The notes under the pieces are model-generated. The model searched no databases. It was not told the DNA's origin and worked only from the letters and a program-made list of their open reading frames with translations. Positions 35,755 through 43,810 of a stretch of DNA of 64,000 nt are shown piece by piece. The stretch is taken from the NCBI GenBank assembly GCA_021851405.1, contig JAJZDW010000014.1, positions 1 to 64,000 of the forward strand. Direction: 5' to 3'. A program made the position numbers and the translations under genes. The stretch comes from Pseudomonadota bacterium (GTDB lineage: Bacteria > Pseudomonadota > Gammaproteobacteria > Steroidobacterales > Steroidobacteraceae). Numbering within the stretch: position 1 is the stretch's first letter; every line of letters begins with the position of its first letter.

Positions 35755-36168
35755 TCACCCCTTCAGGCATTCCCGGGGCGAGAGGATCTCGACTCCCCGG
35801 AACGGAGGGAGTCCCCGAAGATCCTGGTCGCCGGTCACGATCAGATCGGCCTCGCCATCAAGCGCCCCTTCGAGAAACGTGTCGTCCTTCGGGTCGCGGC
35901 AAGCCTTGACCGGAGCGGTGACGATGACCGGCTCGGTCATCCGATTGAGGACCCGGATGACCTCTTGCCGATCTTCCCGACTGACGTAGCGGTCGAATTT
36001 GGGGCACGACAGTACGTCCGCGAGTTCCTCGCGCGTCGCGTCCGAGACCAATCATGGTGCTTCAGTCACCGCCTTGCGCACGGCTGTGGCCCGCCCCGAA
36101 CCCGGGAGCAGGAGCCGGCTGACCAGGCCGTGGGTGTCAGCGACGATCCGCTGGGGCTCGAGCGGCAT
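35755..36168 (-). pseudogene. PIN-domain toxin disrupted by an in-frame TGA
   Basis: Reading from ATG 36168 gives MPLEPQRIVADTHGLVSRLL and continues to PGSGRATAVRKAVTEAP, then TGA as codon 39 (36054-36052). Without any frame change it continues LVSDATREELADVL to ACRDPKDDTFLEGALDGEAD and LIVTGDQDLRGLPPF, ending at 35755. This is a complete 137-codon PIN RNase of the VapC-like family with the conserved acidic residues. Asp11 is followed by T-H rather than the usual T-N. A single nonsense codon splits it. It overlaps the antitoxin gene by 32 bp. Reinitiation at TTG 36051 would omit Asp11 and probably give an inactive protein. Confidence 0.8.
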
Positions 36169-36415
36169 CGTCGTCGGTGAGCAGCGCGGCGAACTTCTTC
36201 TCCGTCAGGTCCCGCGCCACGGCTTTACGGCCCACCCGGTCGCAGAATTCCTGAACCTCCGTGACATTGAGCCCGCGATTCCGCTCGTCCTCGGCGGTCC
36301 AGAGGAGCCCCGCGACAGCGCGTTCCTGCCGTCGAATGACGACGGGCTCGCACTGAGCCGCGTCGATCAGTGCGGCAAGCCGCGGCTTCGCGTCGGTGGC
36401 GGATAGGTGGCGCAT
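36137..36415 (-). CDS. Phd/YefM-like antitoxin
   Basis: A 92-residue protein starting MRHLSATDAKPRLAALIDAA with ATG 36415, preceded by GGAGG. The N-terminal segment resembles the Phd/YefM DNA-binding fold (SATDAKPRLAALIDAAQCEP, VVIRRQERAVAGLL). The C-terminus (TEKKFAALLTDDDAARAP) is the flexible toxin-binding tail seen in antitoxins paired with PIN toxins. It overlaps the toxin start. It remains intact although the toxin frame is interrupted, consistent with loss of selection on the toxin. Confidence 0.75.
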   Translation of the reverse strand: MRHLSATDAKPRLAALIDAAQCEPVVIRRQERAVAGLLWTAEDERNRGLNVTEVQEFCDRVGRKAVARDLTEKKFAALLTDDDAARAPADRR

Positions 36416-36434
36416 GGCGACCTCCTCGCCATTC

Positions 36435-36463
36435 GGTCTAGGCAAAATGGACCCAACAGACAA
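36435..36463 (-). promoter_or_regulatory. Candidate promoter of the toxin-antitoxin pair
   Basis: Minus-strand TTGTCT (plus 36458-36463) and TAGACC (plus 36435-36440) are separated by 17 bp, about 20 bp before the antitoxin ATG. The match is modest. Confidence 0.3.
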
Positions 36464-36653
36464 ATGAGTCCCGGAGCCCATGCTCACGTCCAGACTGCCC
36501 AGCGCTCAGGCGGAGGGGCCCCACGCAGAACCGCGCCCTCGCTCAACGGCCCGTCAGGGCCAAGACCGTTCGAGCGCCGTCAGGAACCGCGCGATGAACG
36601 GTCAGGGCGGGACTCTGACGTACAGCATTCACAGGCTCAGAGGTGTCCCGGCC

Positions 36654-37394
36654 TCAGTCGCTGGTCGGCAGCAGCGTCTGCGGCGGCCCGTGTGTCGTGC
36701 GCCGATAACGGCGCACTAGGCTCACGTCGACCCCCTGGCCGGACAGGTGCAGCGTCATGACCAGCTCGCCCCCCGGGGCGATCGCGAACTGCTCGCTCAG
36801 TTTCGGTCCGAGCAGGGGCTGCAGCTCGATGATGAAGGCGTGCCCGCGCCAGCCGCAGCTCTGGTTCGCCGTGTCGTGCGGCCCAAAGGCGATCACGGTC
36901 GGGATGCCGAGGCTACACTGCTGCACGCCGGCCGCGCTGGTCAGGGAGAACTCGCCTGGTGAGAGCGCGAGGCCGAGGATGCTGCCGACCGGGACGTGCC
37001 CGATGAGCTCTCGGACCCAGGCTGCACCGAACATCGGGGCACTCACTTCGACGCCGGGTTCCCGGACGGTGCGCTCGCCGCTGCGCAGCGGCGCGGACGA
37101 TCCGTCCTGTTCGTGCGCCCGTCCTGGGTGCGGCGGGGGCGGCGTCTGCGCGCGCCCTTGGGCGCGCTTCATCGCCCGCAGCGCTTTGAGCATCCGCGTG
37201 TGCAGTTGCGCCTGCAGGAGCGTTACCGCTGCATCGATCGGTTCGCTGTGCGCGGCGTCGAGCCGCCAGTTGCCGCTCAGGTGCGGGGCGTGAGTCGGAG
37301 CGACGAGCCGCAGCGGCGCCGCCGAGCAGCCCGACAGGGCCGCGGCGAGCGCGGCCGCGCACAGCCGAAGCGCGCGGGACGGAGGGGTCGGCAT
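36654..37394 (-). CDS. Putative lipoprotein of unknown function
   Basis: A 246-residue protein with a lipoprotein signal (RLCAAALAAALSGC, lipid-bearing Cys23). The mature part starts SAAPLRLVAPTHAPHLSGNW and includes a proline-rich stretch (RAQTPPPPHPGRAH) and several beta-rich segments (GHAFIIELQPLLGP). I do not recognise a family. ATG 37394 is used because it opens the signal sequence; the longer frame adds 67 residues without signal character. The gene ends 46 bp before the KDPG aldolase gene's coding end region, on the same strand, and is probably separately transcribed. Confidence 0.65.
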   Translation of the reverse strand: MPTPPSRALRLCAAALAAALSGCSAAPLRLVAPTHAPHLSGNWRLDAAHSEPIDAAVTLLQAQLHTRMLKALRAMKRAQGRAQTPPPPHPGRAHEQDGSSAPLRSGERTVREPGVEVSAPMFGAAWVRELIGHVPVGSILGLALSPGEFSLTSAAGVQQCSLGIPTVIAFGPHDTANQSCGWRGHAFIIELQPLLGPKLSEQFAIAPGGELVMTLHLSGQGVDVSLVRRYRRTTHGPPQTLLPTSD

Positions 37395-37440
37395 GGTGAA
37401 ATGGCCCGTGGTACTGGCCATTGGACTGCGTCTCAGGGAC

Positions 37441-38076
37441 TCAAGTTCTGCTGGCGGCCGCCTTGGCGGCCAGCGCCTCGATCCGCGCCCAGTCGCGCCC
37501 GGCGAGGGCATCGACCGGGGAGAGCCACGATCCGCCGGCGCACAACACGTTGCTGAGCTGCAGGAAGGAGCCGACCGTCTCCTGCGTGATGCCACCGGTG
37601 GGGCAGAAGCGCGCCTGAGGAAACGGTCCCGCGAAGGACTTGAGCATGGCGGTGCCGCCGGCCGGCACGGCCGGGAAGAATTTGAAACAGTGGTAGCCGT
37701 GGGCGAGTCCGAGCATCAGCTCCGAGGCGCTCGCCACCGCGGGCAGATACGGGATCGGGGCGTGCGTGCCCGCCTCGAGCAGCGCCGGTGTCGCTCCGGG
37801 GGAGATCGCGAACGTGGCGCCCGCGTTGGCGGCGGCGCGCAGGTCCTCGACCGACAGGACGGTGCCGGCGCCGACGGCGATGTCCGGCACGGCGTGCGCG
37901 ATCGCCTCGATGGCCGCGAGCGCCGCGGGCGTGCGCAGCGTCACTTCGATGACGCGCAGACCGCCGCGCACCAGGGCGCGCGCCAGATCCGGGGCGATGG
38001 CCGGTTCATCGATCACCACGACGGGCATGACCGGGGAGAGCTTCAGAATCCGTTCGATGTCGGCAATGGAGGGCAT
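37441..38076 (-). CDS. eda: 2-dehydro-3-deoxy-phosphogluconate (KDPG) aldolase
   Basis: A 211-residue class I aldolase. The Schiff-base lysine is in YHCFKFFPAVPAGG. The catalytic glutamate is in LRVIEVTLRTPAALAA. Phosphate binding is through FCPTGGI and VLCAGGSWL. It cleaves KDPG to pyruvate and glyceraldehyde-3-phosphate in the Entner-Doudoroff pathway and may also act on 4-hydroxy-2-oxoglutarate. ATG 38076 (MPSIADIERI) is preferred; an alternative TTG at 38121 adds 15 residues. No edd gene is within the window, so the rest of the pathway lies elsewhere. Confidence 0.93.
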   Translation of the reverse strand: MPSIADIERILKLSPVMPVVVIDEPAIAPDLARALVRGGLRVIEVTLRTPAALAAIEAIAHAVPDIAVGAGTVLSVEDLRAAANAGATFAISPGATPALLEAGTHAPIPYLPAVASASELMLGLAHGYHCFKFFPAVPAGGTAMLKSFAGPFPQARFCPTGGITQETVGSFLQLSNVLCAGGSWLSPVDALAGRDWARIEALAAKAAASRT

Positions 38077-38154
38077 GGCTTCGGCTCGGTGAGTGGACGT
38101 CGAGACGGTATCCTGCAGCAATCGTACCGAATGCGATAGGGCGCGCCCGGCAGA

Positions 38155-39063
38155 TCAGCCCGTCGCGCCGTGAAGAAATGTCAGCGTGCGGGCCGTGGCA
38201 TCGAGCCGTACGCGCACCCCGAGCGGCACGGGCTCATTGTGCTCGCCGTGGCCGATCGGAAACCCGGCGGCGCACGGCAGCCCGGTCTCGACGGCCAAAT
38301 CACGCAGCACTTGAGCACTCGTGTAGTCGGCATCGCGGGGCTCGCAGGCGGTGAAGGCGCCGAGCACGATGCCCCGAACCTGGCGGAACACCCCGGCCAG
38401 CGCCAGGTGAGTCCACATCCGATCCAAACGGTAGGGCTGCTCGCCGACATCCTCGAGCAGCAGGACGGCGCCTTCGAGGGAGGGCAGGTACGGGGTGCCG
38501 AGCAACCGCGAGAGGACCGCGAGCGTCCCGCCCAGCAGCGGACCTTCGGCCGCGCCGGGTCCGTACGTGTCGGTGGCCCGAAGCGGCGCGGCCGGCGCGC
38601 CGTCCTCCAACAGGGCAAACAGGCGCTCGTGCGTGTGCGTGTCGAGTTTGCCGAGCTGGGTGAGCACCGGTCCATGCACGCTGATCAGCCCGTTGCGCTG
38701 CAGCCAGGCGTGCAGCGCGGTGATGTCCGAGAAGCCCACCAGCGGCTTCGGCCCCGGGATGAGGGTCTCGAGTGCCGGCAGCAACCGCATCGCGCCGTAC
38801 CCGCCGCGCGCACAGAACACCGCCTCAATCTCCGGATCGGTCAGCGCCGCAGTCAGCTGCCCAAGCCGCTGCGCGTCGCTGCCGGCCAGGTAGCGCTGCC
38901 GGGCGAAGAGCTCCGGGGCGAGGTCTACCGAATAGCGTTGTTCGAGTACGGCGAGGCCCGCCTCGAGGGCCGTGCGCTCGAAGGGGCCGGCGGGCGCCAC
39001 CACGGCCACGCGTGCGCCCGGGCGCAGTGGCTGAAAACCCTGATATCGGAGCCGATCGCTCAT
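38155..39063 (-). CDS. ldcA: LD-carboxypeptidase, peptidase family S66
   Basis: A 302-residue muramoyltetrapeptide carboxypeptidase. The nucleophile serine is in LVGFSDITALHAWL, the glutamate in AVLLLEDVGEQPYRLDRMW and the histidine in GFPIGHGEHNEPVPLG, together the S66 Ser-Glu-His triad. It removes the terminal D-Ala from murein tetrapeptides during cell-wall recycling in the cytoplasm. ATG 39063. It is divergent from the kdp operon. Length is typical. Gene symbol is given by family resemblance. Confidence 0.88.
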   Translation of the reverse strand: MSDRLRYQGFQPLRPGARVAVVAPAGPFERTALEAGLAVLEQRYSVDLAPELFARQRYLAGSDAQRLGQLTAALTDPEIEAVFCARGGYGAMRLLPALETLIPGPKPLVGFSDITALHAWLQRNGLISVHGPVLTQLGKLDTHTHERLFALLEDGAPAAPLRATDTYGPGAAEGPLLGGTLAVLSRLLGTPYLPSLEGAVLLLEDVGEQPYRLDRMWTHLALAGVFRQVRGIVLGAFTACEPRDADYTSAQVLRDLAVETGLPCAAGFPIGHGEHNEPVPLGVRVRLDATARTLTFLHGATG

Positions 39064-39099
39064 GGCGCAGCATTGTCCGTCAGGGTGTCGGCCGATACC

Positions 39100-39120
39100 A
39101 GCCGGTTTTTCTCACCGGCT
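39100..39120 (+). promoter_or_regulatory. Stem-loop in the kdp upstream region
   Basis: AGCCGGT (39100-39106) and ACCGGCT (39114-39120) form a perfect 7-bp stem with the loop TTTTCTC. It lies about 70 bp before the small first ORF of the kdp operon. It may affect leader stability or attenuation. No typical KdpE-binding site could be picked out by eye. Confidence 0.4.
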
Positions 39121-39192
39121 GCTCACACCGTGCGCGCTACCGTGCGCCTCCTGGGGAGTGATCCTCGGATGGCGCAATGAGGAGTCGCGAAC

Positions 39193-39288
39193 ATGGCGGA
39201 CCTGGAATTCATGCTGCTGCTCGCAGTGCTCTATGCACTGACCCACGCGATCATCTGGGCGATCGGGCGGCTGGGAGAGGCGCCATGA
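39193..39288 (+). CDS. 31-residue membrane peptide opening the kdp operon
   Basis: MADLEFMLLLAVLYALTHAI followed by IWAIGRLGEAP is a single predicted membrane helix. ATG 39193 is preceded by TGAGGAG with good spacing. Its stop overlaps the kdpF ATG by 4 bp (ATGA), so translation of kdpF is probably coupled to it. Tiny hypothetical proteins occur in front of kdpF in some bacteria, but I know of no assigned function. It might be a second KdpF-like lipid-mimicking helix of the Kdp complex. Confidence 0.6.
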   Translation: MADLEFMLLLAVLYALTHAIIWAIGRLGEAP

Positions 39289-39374
39289 ACGCGCTGTACC
39301 TGATCAGCGGCCTGCTCGCGCTCGCGCTCACCGGGTATCTGCTCTACGCGCTGTTCAAGCCGGAGAAATTCTGA
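39285..39374 (+). CDS. kdpF: Potassium-transporting ATPase subunit KdpF
   Basis: A 29-residue single-helix peptide, MNALYLISGLLALALTGYLL then YALFKPEKF. The FKPEKF ending is typical of KdpF. In E. coli KdpF stabilises the KdpABC complex in the membrane. It overlaps the preceding small ORF (ATGA) and the kdpA start (TGATG). Confidence 0.9.
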   Translation: MNALYLISGLLALALTGYLLYALFKPEKF

Positions 39375-41155
39375 TGACTGCCCAGTCCTGGGGGCTGCTC
39401 GCCCTCTTACTCGCCGTGACGCTGCTCGCGGTCAAGCCGCTCGGTCTGTACATGGCGCGTGTGATGGAGGGGGAGCCCGTCCCTGGGCTTGGCCTCGGCG
39501 CCCGATTCGAGTCGTGGCTCTATCGGCTCTCTGGGGTCGATCCGGCCGCGCAGATGGGCTGGAAGCACTACGCGCTCGCGCTGTTAGTGTTCAACACCCT
39601 CGGGGTGCTGCTGCTCTACGCGCTGCAGCGGCTGCAGGGCTGGCTGCCGTTGAACCCGCAGCATTTCGGGCCGCCCTCGGCGGACTCTGCGTTCAACACC
39701 GCGGTGAGCTTCGTCACCAATACCAACTGGCAGAGCTACACGCCAGAGACCACCATGAGTTATCTGACCCAGATGACGGGACTGGCGGTGCAGAACTTCC
39801 TCTCTGCCGCGACCGGCATCGTGGTGGCCGTGGCGCTGATTCGCGGGCTGGCGCGCCACAGCGCCAAGACCATCGGTAACTTCTGGGTCGATGTGACGCG
39901 CGCGACACTCTACGTGCTGCTGCCGATTGCCACCGTCATCGCCCTCGCTCTGGTCAGCCAGGGCGTGATTCAGAACTTCAGCCACTACCAGCAGGTGACG
40001 CTGCTGCAGCCGGTGACCTACCCGCAGCCGAGTACGACGGCCGCGGGCGCCTCGCGGCTGCAGACCGTCACCACCCGCACCCAGACGCTGCCGATGGGAC
40101 CGGTGGCCTCGCAGGAGTCAATCAAGGAGCTCGGCACGAACGGCGGCGGGTTCTTCAACGCGAATTCGGCCCATCCGTACGAGAACCCCAATGCGTGGAG
40201 CAATCTGCTCGAGATGTTCGCGATCGCGCTGATCCCGGCCGCACTGACCTACACCTTCGGCTTCATGGTCGGGGATACCCGCCAGGGCTGGGCGGTGCTG
40301 GCGGCCATGATGATCATGTTCGTCGGTCTCTACGCAGTGTGTAATCACAGCGAGCAGCGGGGCAATCCTGCGCTGAGCGCGCTTGGGGTGAGTCAACTGC
40401 CGAGTGCGCAGCAAAGCGGCGGCAACATGGAAGGCAAGGAGGTGCGCTTCGGCATTGCCGGCTCGACGCTGTTCAGCACGCTCTCCACCGTCACCTCCAC
40501 CGGTGCGGTGAATTCGATGCACGACTCCTACATGCCGATCGGCGGCATGGTGCCGCTGCTCGACATGATGCTCGGCGAAGTCGTGTTGGGCGGCGTCGGC
40601 TCAGGACTCTATTCGATGCTCATCTTCGCCATCATCGGGGTGTTCATCGCCGGGCTGATGATTGGGCGAACGCCTGAGTATCTGGGCAAGAAGATCGAGG
40701 CGTTCGAGATGAAGATGAGCGCCATCGCGATTCTCGTCATGCCGTTCATCGTGCTCACGGGCACCGCGATCGCGGTCAGCGTCGCCGCCGGGCGGGTGGG
40801 CGTGGCCAATCCGGGTCCGCACGGGTTCTCCGAGATCCTCTACGCGTTCACCTCAGCCGGTAACAACAACGGCAGTGCTTTTGCCGGTATCAGTGCCGAT
40901 ACGCCGTTTTACAACACGGCGCTCGGCATCGTGGTGTGGCTCGGGCGCTTCTGGCCAATCGTGGCGGTGCTTGCGATCGCTGGCTCGCTCGCCGCCAAGA
41001 AGCGCATTCCGGTCTCCGCGGGCACCATGCCGACGCATGGACCGACCTTCATCGCGTTGCTGATCGGCACGGTTCTGCTGGTCGGTGCGCTCACGTTCGT
41101 GCCGGCGCTCGCACTCGGACCAATCGTCGAGCACCTGATGCTCTGGAGCCATTGA
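39374..41155 (+). CDS. kdpA: Potassium-transporting ATPase subunit KdpA
   Basis: A 593-residue integral membrane protein with about ten helices and the K+ channel-like selectivity loops, including [20 protein letters not shown] and [14 protein letters not shown]. KdpA is the ion-conducting subunit of the high-affinity KdpFABC pump, homologous to SKT transporters. It is about 35 residues longer than the E. coli protein, mainly in the loop around residues 205-240. ATG overlaps the kdpF stop. Confidence 0.96.
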   Translation: MTAQSWGLLALLLAVTLLAVKPLGLYMARVMEGEPVPGLGLGARFESWLYRLSGVDPAAQMGWKHYALALLVFNTLGVLLLYALQRLQGWLPLNPQHFGPPSADSAFNTAVSFVTNTNWQSYTPETTMSYLTQMTGLAVQNFLSAATGIVVAVALIRGLARHSAKTIGNFWVDVTRATLYVLLPIATVIALALVSQGVIQNFSHYQQVTLLQPVTYPQPSTTAAGASRLQTVTTRTQTLPMGPVASQESIKELGTNGGGFFNANSAHPYENPNAWSNLLEMFAIALIPAALTYTFGFMVGDTRQGWAVLAAMMIMFVGLYAVCNHSEQRGNPALSALGVSQLPSAQQSGGNMEGKEVRFGIAGSTLFSTLSTVTSTGAVNSMHDSYMPIGGMVPLLDMMLGEVVLGGVGSGLYSMLIFAIIGVFIAGLMIGRTPEYLGKKIEAFEMKMSAIAILVMPFIVLTGTAIAVSVAAGRVGVANPGPHGFSEILYAFTSAGNNNGSAFAGISADTPFYNTALGIVVWLGRFWPIVAVLAIAGSLAAKKRIPVSAGTMPTHGPTFIALLIGTVLLVGALTFVPALALGPIVEHLMLWSH

Positions 41156-41156
41156 C

Positions 41157-43220
41157 ATGCGCCGCAAGCTCTCGATGTTCGATCGCTCGCTGCTCGGACC
41201 GGCCGTCCTTGACGCGCTGCGCAAGCTCGATCCGCGCGTGCAGTGGCGCAACCCCGTCATGTTCGTGGTCTACCTCGGCAGCCTGTTGACCACCGCACTG
41301 TGGGTGCGGGCGCTCGATGGGCAGGGTGAGGCACCCGCATGGTTCATCTTCAGCGTGGCGGTGTGGCTGTGGTTCACCGTGCTGTTCGCGAATTTCGCCG
41401 AAGCGCTCGCCGAGGGGCGCAGCAAGGCACAGGCGGCGAGTCTGAAGGGGTTGAAACAGGCCGTGCAAGCCAAACGCCTCGCCGACCCGGCTGACCGCGC
41501 GCAGGTGACGGGTGTGCGCGCCGATGCGCTGCGCAAAGGCGATGTCGTGCTGGTCGAGGCCGGTGATTTCATTCCGGGTGATGGCGAGGTCATCGAGGGC
41601 GCCGCCTCGGTCGATGAGAGCGCCATCACGGGGGAGTCCGCGCCGGTGATCCGCGAATCGGGCGGCGATTTCTCCTCGGTCACCGGGGGCACTCGCGTGC
41701 TGTCCGATTGGATCGTCGTGCGCATCTCGGTCAACCCCGGGGAAACCTTCATCGACCGCATGATCGCCATGGTCGAGAGCGCCAAGCGGCAAAAGACGCC
41801 CAACGAGATCGCGCTCACCATCCTGCTCGTGGCGCTGACTCTGGTGTTCCTGCTCGCCACCGCGACGCTGCTGCCATTCTCGCAGTACAGCGTCGAGGTG
41901 ACCCGACTCGGCAGTCCCGTGACGATCACCGCGCTGATCGCGCTGCTGGTGTGCCTGATCCCGACCACGATCGGTGGACTGCTCTCGGCGATCGGCGTGG
42001 CCGGCATGAGCCGCATGATGCAGGCGAACGTGATCGCGACTTCCGGACGCGCCGTGGAGGCTGCCGGTGACGTCGACGTGCTGCTGCTCGACAAGACCGG
42101 CACGATCACCCTGGGCAATCGCCAGGCGGCGGCGTTCATCCCGGCCGCCGGCGTGAGCGAGGAGGAACTCGCCGGTGCCGCTCAGCTCGCCTCACTCGCC
42201 GACGAGACGCCCGAGGGGCGCAGTATCGTGGTGCTCGCCAAACAGCGCTTCCAGCTGCGCGAGCGCGATCTGACCGCGTTGCACGGCACGTTCGTACCGT
42301 TCTCGGCGCACACCCGCATGAGTGGGGTCGACATCGGGGATCGCCAGGTGCGCAAAGGCGCGGTCGATGCCATCCGCAAGCACGTCGAGTCCGCCGGCCA
42401 GAGCTTCCCCAAGACGCTGCTCAGCACGGTGCAGGAAGTGGCGCGCCGGGGCAGCACGCCGCTCTTGGTGAGCGACGGGCCGCGCGTGCTCGGGGTGATC
42501 GAGCTGAAGGACATCGTCAAGGGTGGCATCAAGGAGCGGTTCGGGGAGCTGCGCCGGATGGGCATCAAGACCATCATGATCACTGGCGACAATCCGCTCA
42601 CCGCCGCTGCGATCGCCGCGGAGGCCGGTGTCGATGATTTTCTGGCCGAGGCGACTCCGGAGGCGAAGCTCAATCTCATCCGTGCTCACCAGACCGAGGG
42701 CCGCCTGGTGGCGATGACCGGCGATGGTACCAACGATGCGCCGGCGCTCGCCCAGGCGGATGTGGCCGTGGCGATGAACTCCGGTACCCAAGCGGCCAAG
42801 GAAGCCGGCAACATGGTGGATCTGGACTCGAACCCGACCAAACTCATCGAGGTCGTCGAGACCGGCAAGCAGATGCTGATGACGCGCGGCTCGCTGACGA
42901 CCTTCAGCATTGCCAACGACATCGCCAAGTACTTCGCCATCATTCCGGCGGCCTTCGCCACCACCTATCCGCAGCTCAACGCGCTCAATGTCATGCATTT
43001 GACGAGCCCGTTCTCGGCGATTCTTTCGGCTGTGATCTTCAATGCGCTCATCATCGTGGTGCTCATCCCGCTCGCCCTGAAGGGCGTGCGCTACCGGCCG
43101 CTCGGGGCCGGCACGCTGCTGCGGCGCAATCTGCTCATCTACGGCCTCGGCGGGATCATCGTGCCGTTCATTGGTATCAAGCTGATCGACATGGGTTTGA
43201 CGCTGCTGCATCTGACCTGA
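41157..43220 (+). CDS. kdpB: Potassium-transporting P-type ATPase subunit KdpB
   Basis: A 687-residue P-type ATPase. The phosphorylated Asp312 lies in [13 protein letters not shown]. The actuator TGES motif is in [35 protein letters not shown] is the hinge motif. KdpB hydrolyses ATP to drive K+ through KdpA. ATG 41157 is one base after the kdpA stop. Length and motifs are normal. Confidence 0.97.
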   Translation: MRRKLSMFDRSLLGPAVLDALRKLDPRVQWRNPVMFVVYLGSLLTTALWVRALDGQGEAPAWFIFSVAVWLWFTVLFANFAEALAEGRSKAQAASLKGLKQAVQAKRLADPADRAQVTGVRADALRKGDVVLVEAGDFIPGDGEVIEGAASVDESAITGESAPVIRESGGDFSSVTGGTRVLSDWIVVRISVNPGETFIDRMIAMVESAKRQKTPNEIALTILLVALTLVFLLATATLLPFSQYSVEVTRLGSPVTITALIALLVCLIPTTIGGLLSAIGVAGMSRMMQANVIATSGRAVEAAGDVDVLLLDKTGTITLGNRQAAAFIPAAGVSEEELAGAAQLASLADETPEGRSIVVLAKQRFQLRERDLTALHGTFVPFSAHTRMSGVDIGDRQVRKGAVDAIRKHVESAGQSFPKTLLSTVQEVARRGSTPLLVSDGPRVLGVIELKDIVKGGIKERFGELRRMGIKTIMITGDNPLTAAAIAAEAGVDDFLAEATPEAKLNLIRAHQTEGRLVAMTGDGTNDAPALAQADVAVAMNSGTQAAKEAGNMVDLDSNPTKLIEVVETGKQMLMTRGSLTTFSIANDIAKYFAIIPAAFATTYPQLNALNVMHLTSPFSAILSAVIFNALIIVVLIPLALKGVRYRPLGAGTLLRRNLLIYGLGGIIVPFIGIKLIDMGLTLLHLT

Positions 43221-43230
43221 GAGAGACACC

Positions 43231-43803
43231 ATGAAGACGATTCTTCGGCCCGCGCTCACACTGCTGCTGGTGATGACGTTGATCACCGGGGTGATCTACC
43301 CGCTGGTGGTGACGGGCGTGGCGCAGATCGCCTTTCCGGCGCAGGCCAACGGCAGTCTGATCCGCAAGAACGGTCGGCTGATCGGCTCGCGCCTGATCGG
43401 CCAACCGTTCGACTCGGCCGGCTATTTCTGGAGCCGACCGTCGGCGACCAGCCCGCAGCCGTACAACGGCCTCGCCTCCGGAGGCTCGAACCTCGGGCCG
43501 ACCAACCCGGCGCTGATCGCCGCCGTCAAGGCGCGAATCGCCGCGCTCCACGCGGCCGATCCGGGCAATCGGGCCCCCATCCCGGTCGATCTGGTCACCG
43601 CCTCGGGCAGTGGACTCGACCCGGATATCAGCTTGGCGGCTGCGTACTACCAGGCCGGGCGGGTCGCGCGCGCTCGTGGCGTGAGCGTGCGCCAGGTGCG
43701 AGCCCTGATCGCAGCGCATGCTCGGGGTGGGGAACTCGGCGTGCTCGGCACTCCACGCATCAACGTGCTGGAGCTGAACCTGGCGCTCGACGCCATGAAA
43801 TAA
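43231..43803 (+). CDS. kdpC: Potassium-transporting ATPase subunit KdpC
   Basis: A 190-residue protein with one N-terminal membrane helix ([20 protein letters not shown]). The typical C-domain reads [20 protein letters not shown] and [20 protein letters not shown]. KdpC raises ATP affinity and stabilises the complex. It starts 10 bp after kdpB and lies 7 bp before kdpD. Confidence 0.96.
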   Translation: MKTILRPALTLLLVMTLITGVIYPLVVTGVAQIAFPAQANGSLIRKNGRLIGSRLIGQPFDSAGYFWSRPSATSPQPYNGLASGGSNLGPTNPALIAAVKARIAALHAADPGNRAPIPVDLVTASGSGLDPDISLAAAYYQAGRVARARGVSVRQVRALIAAHARGGELGVLGTPRINVLELNLALDAMK

Positions 43804-43810
43804 TGTCGCC

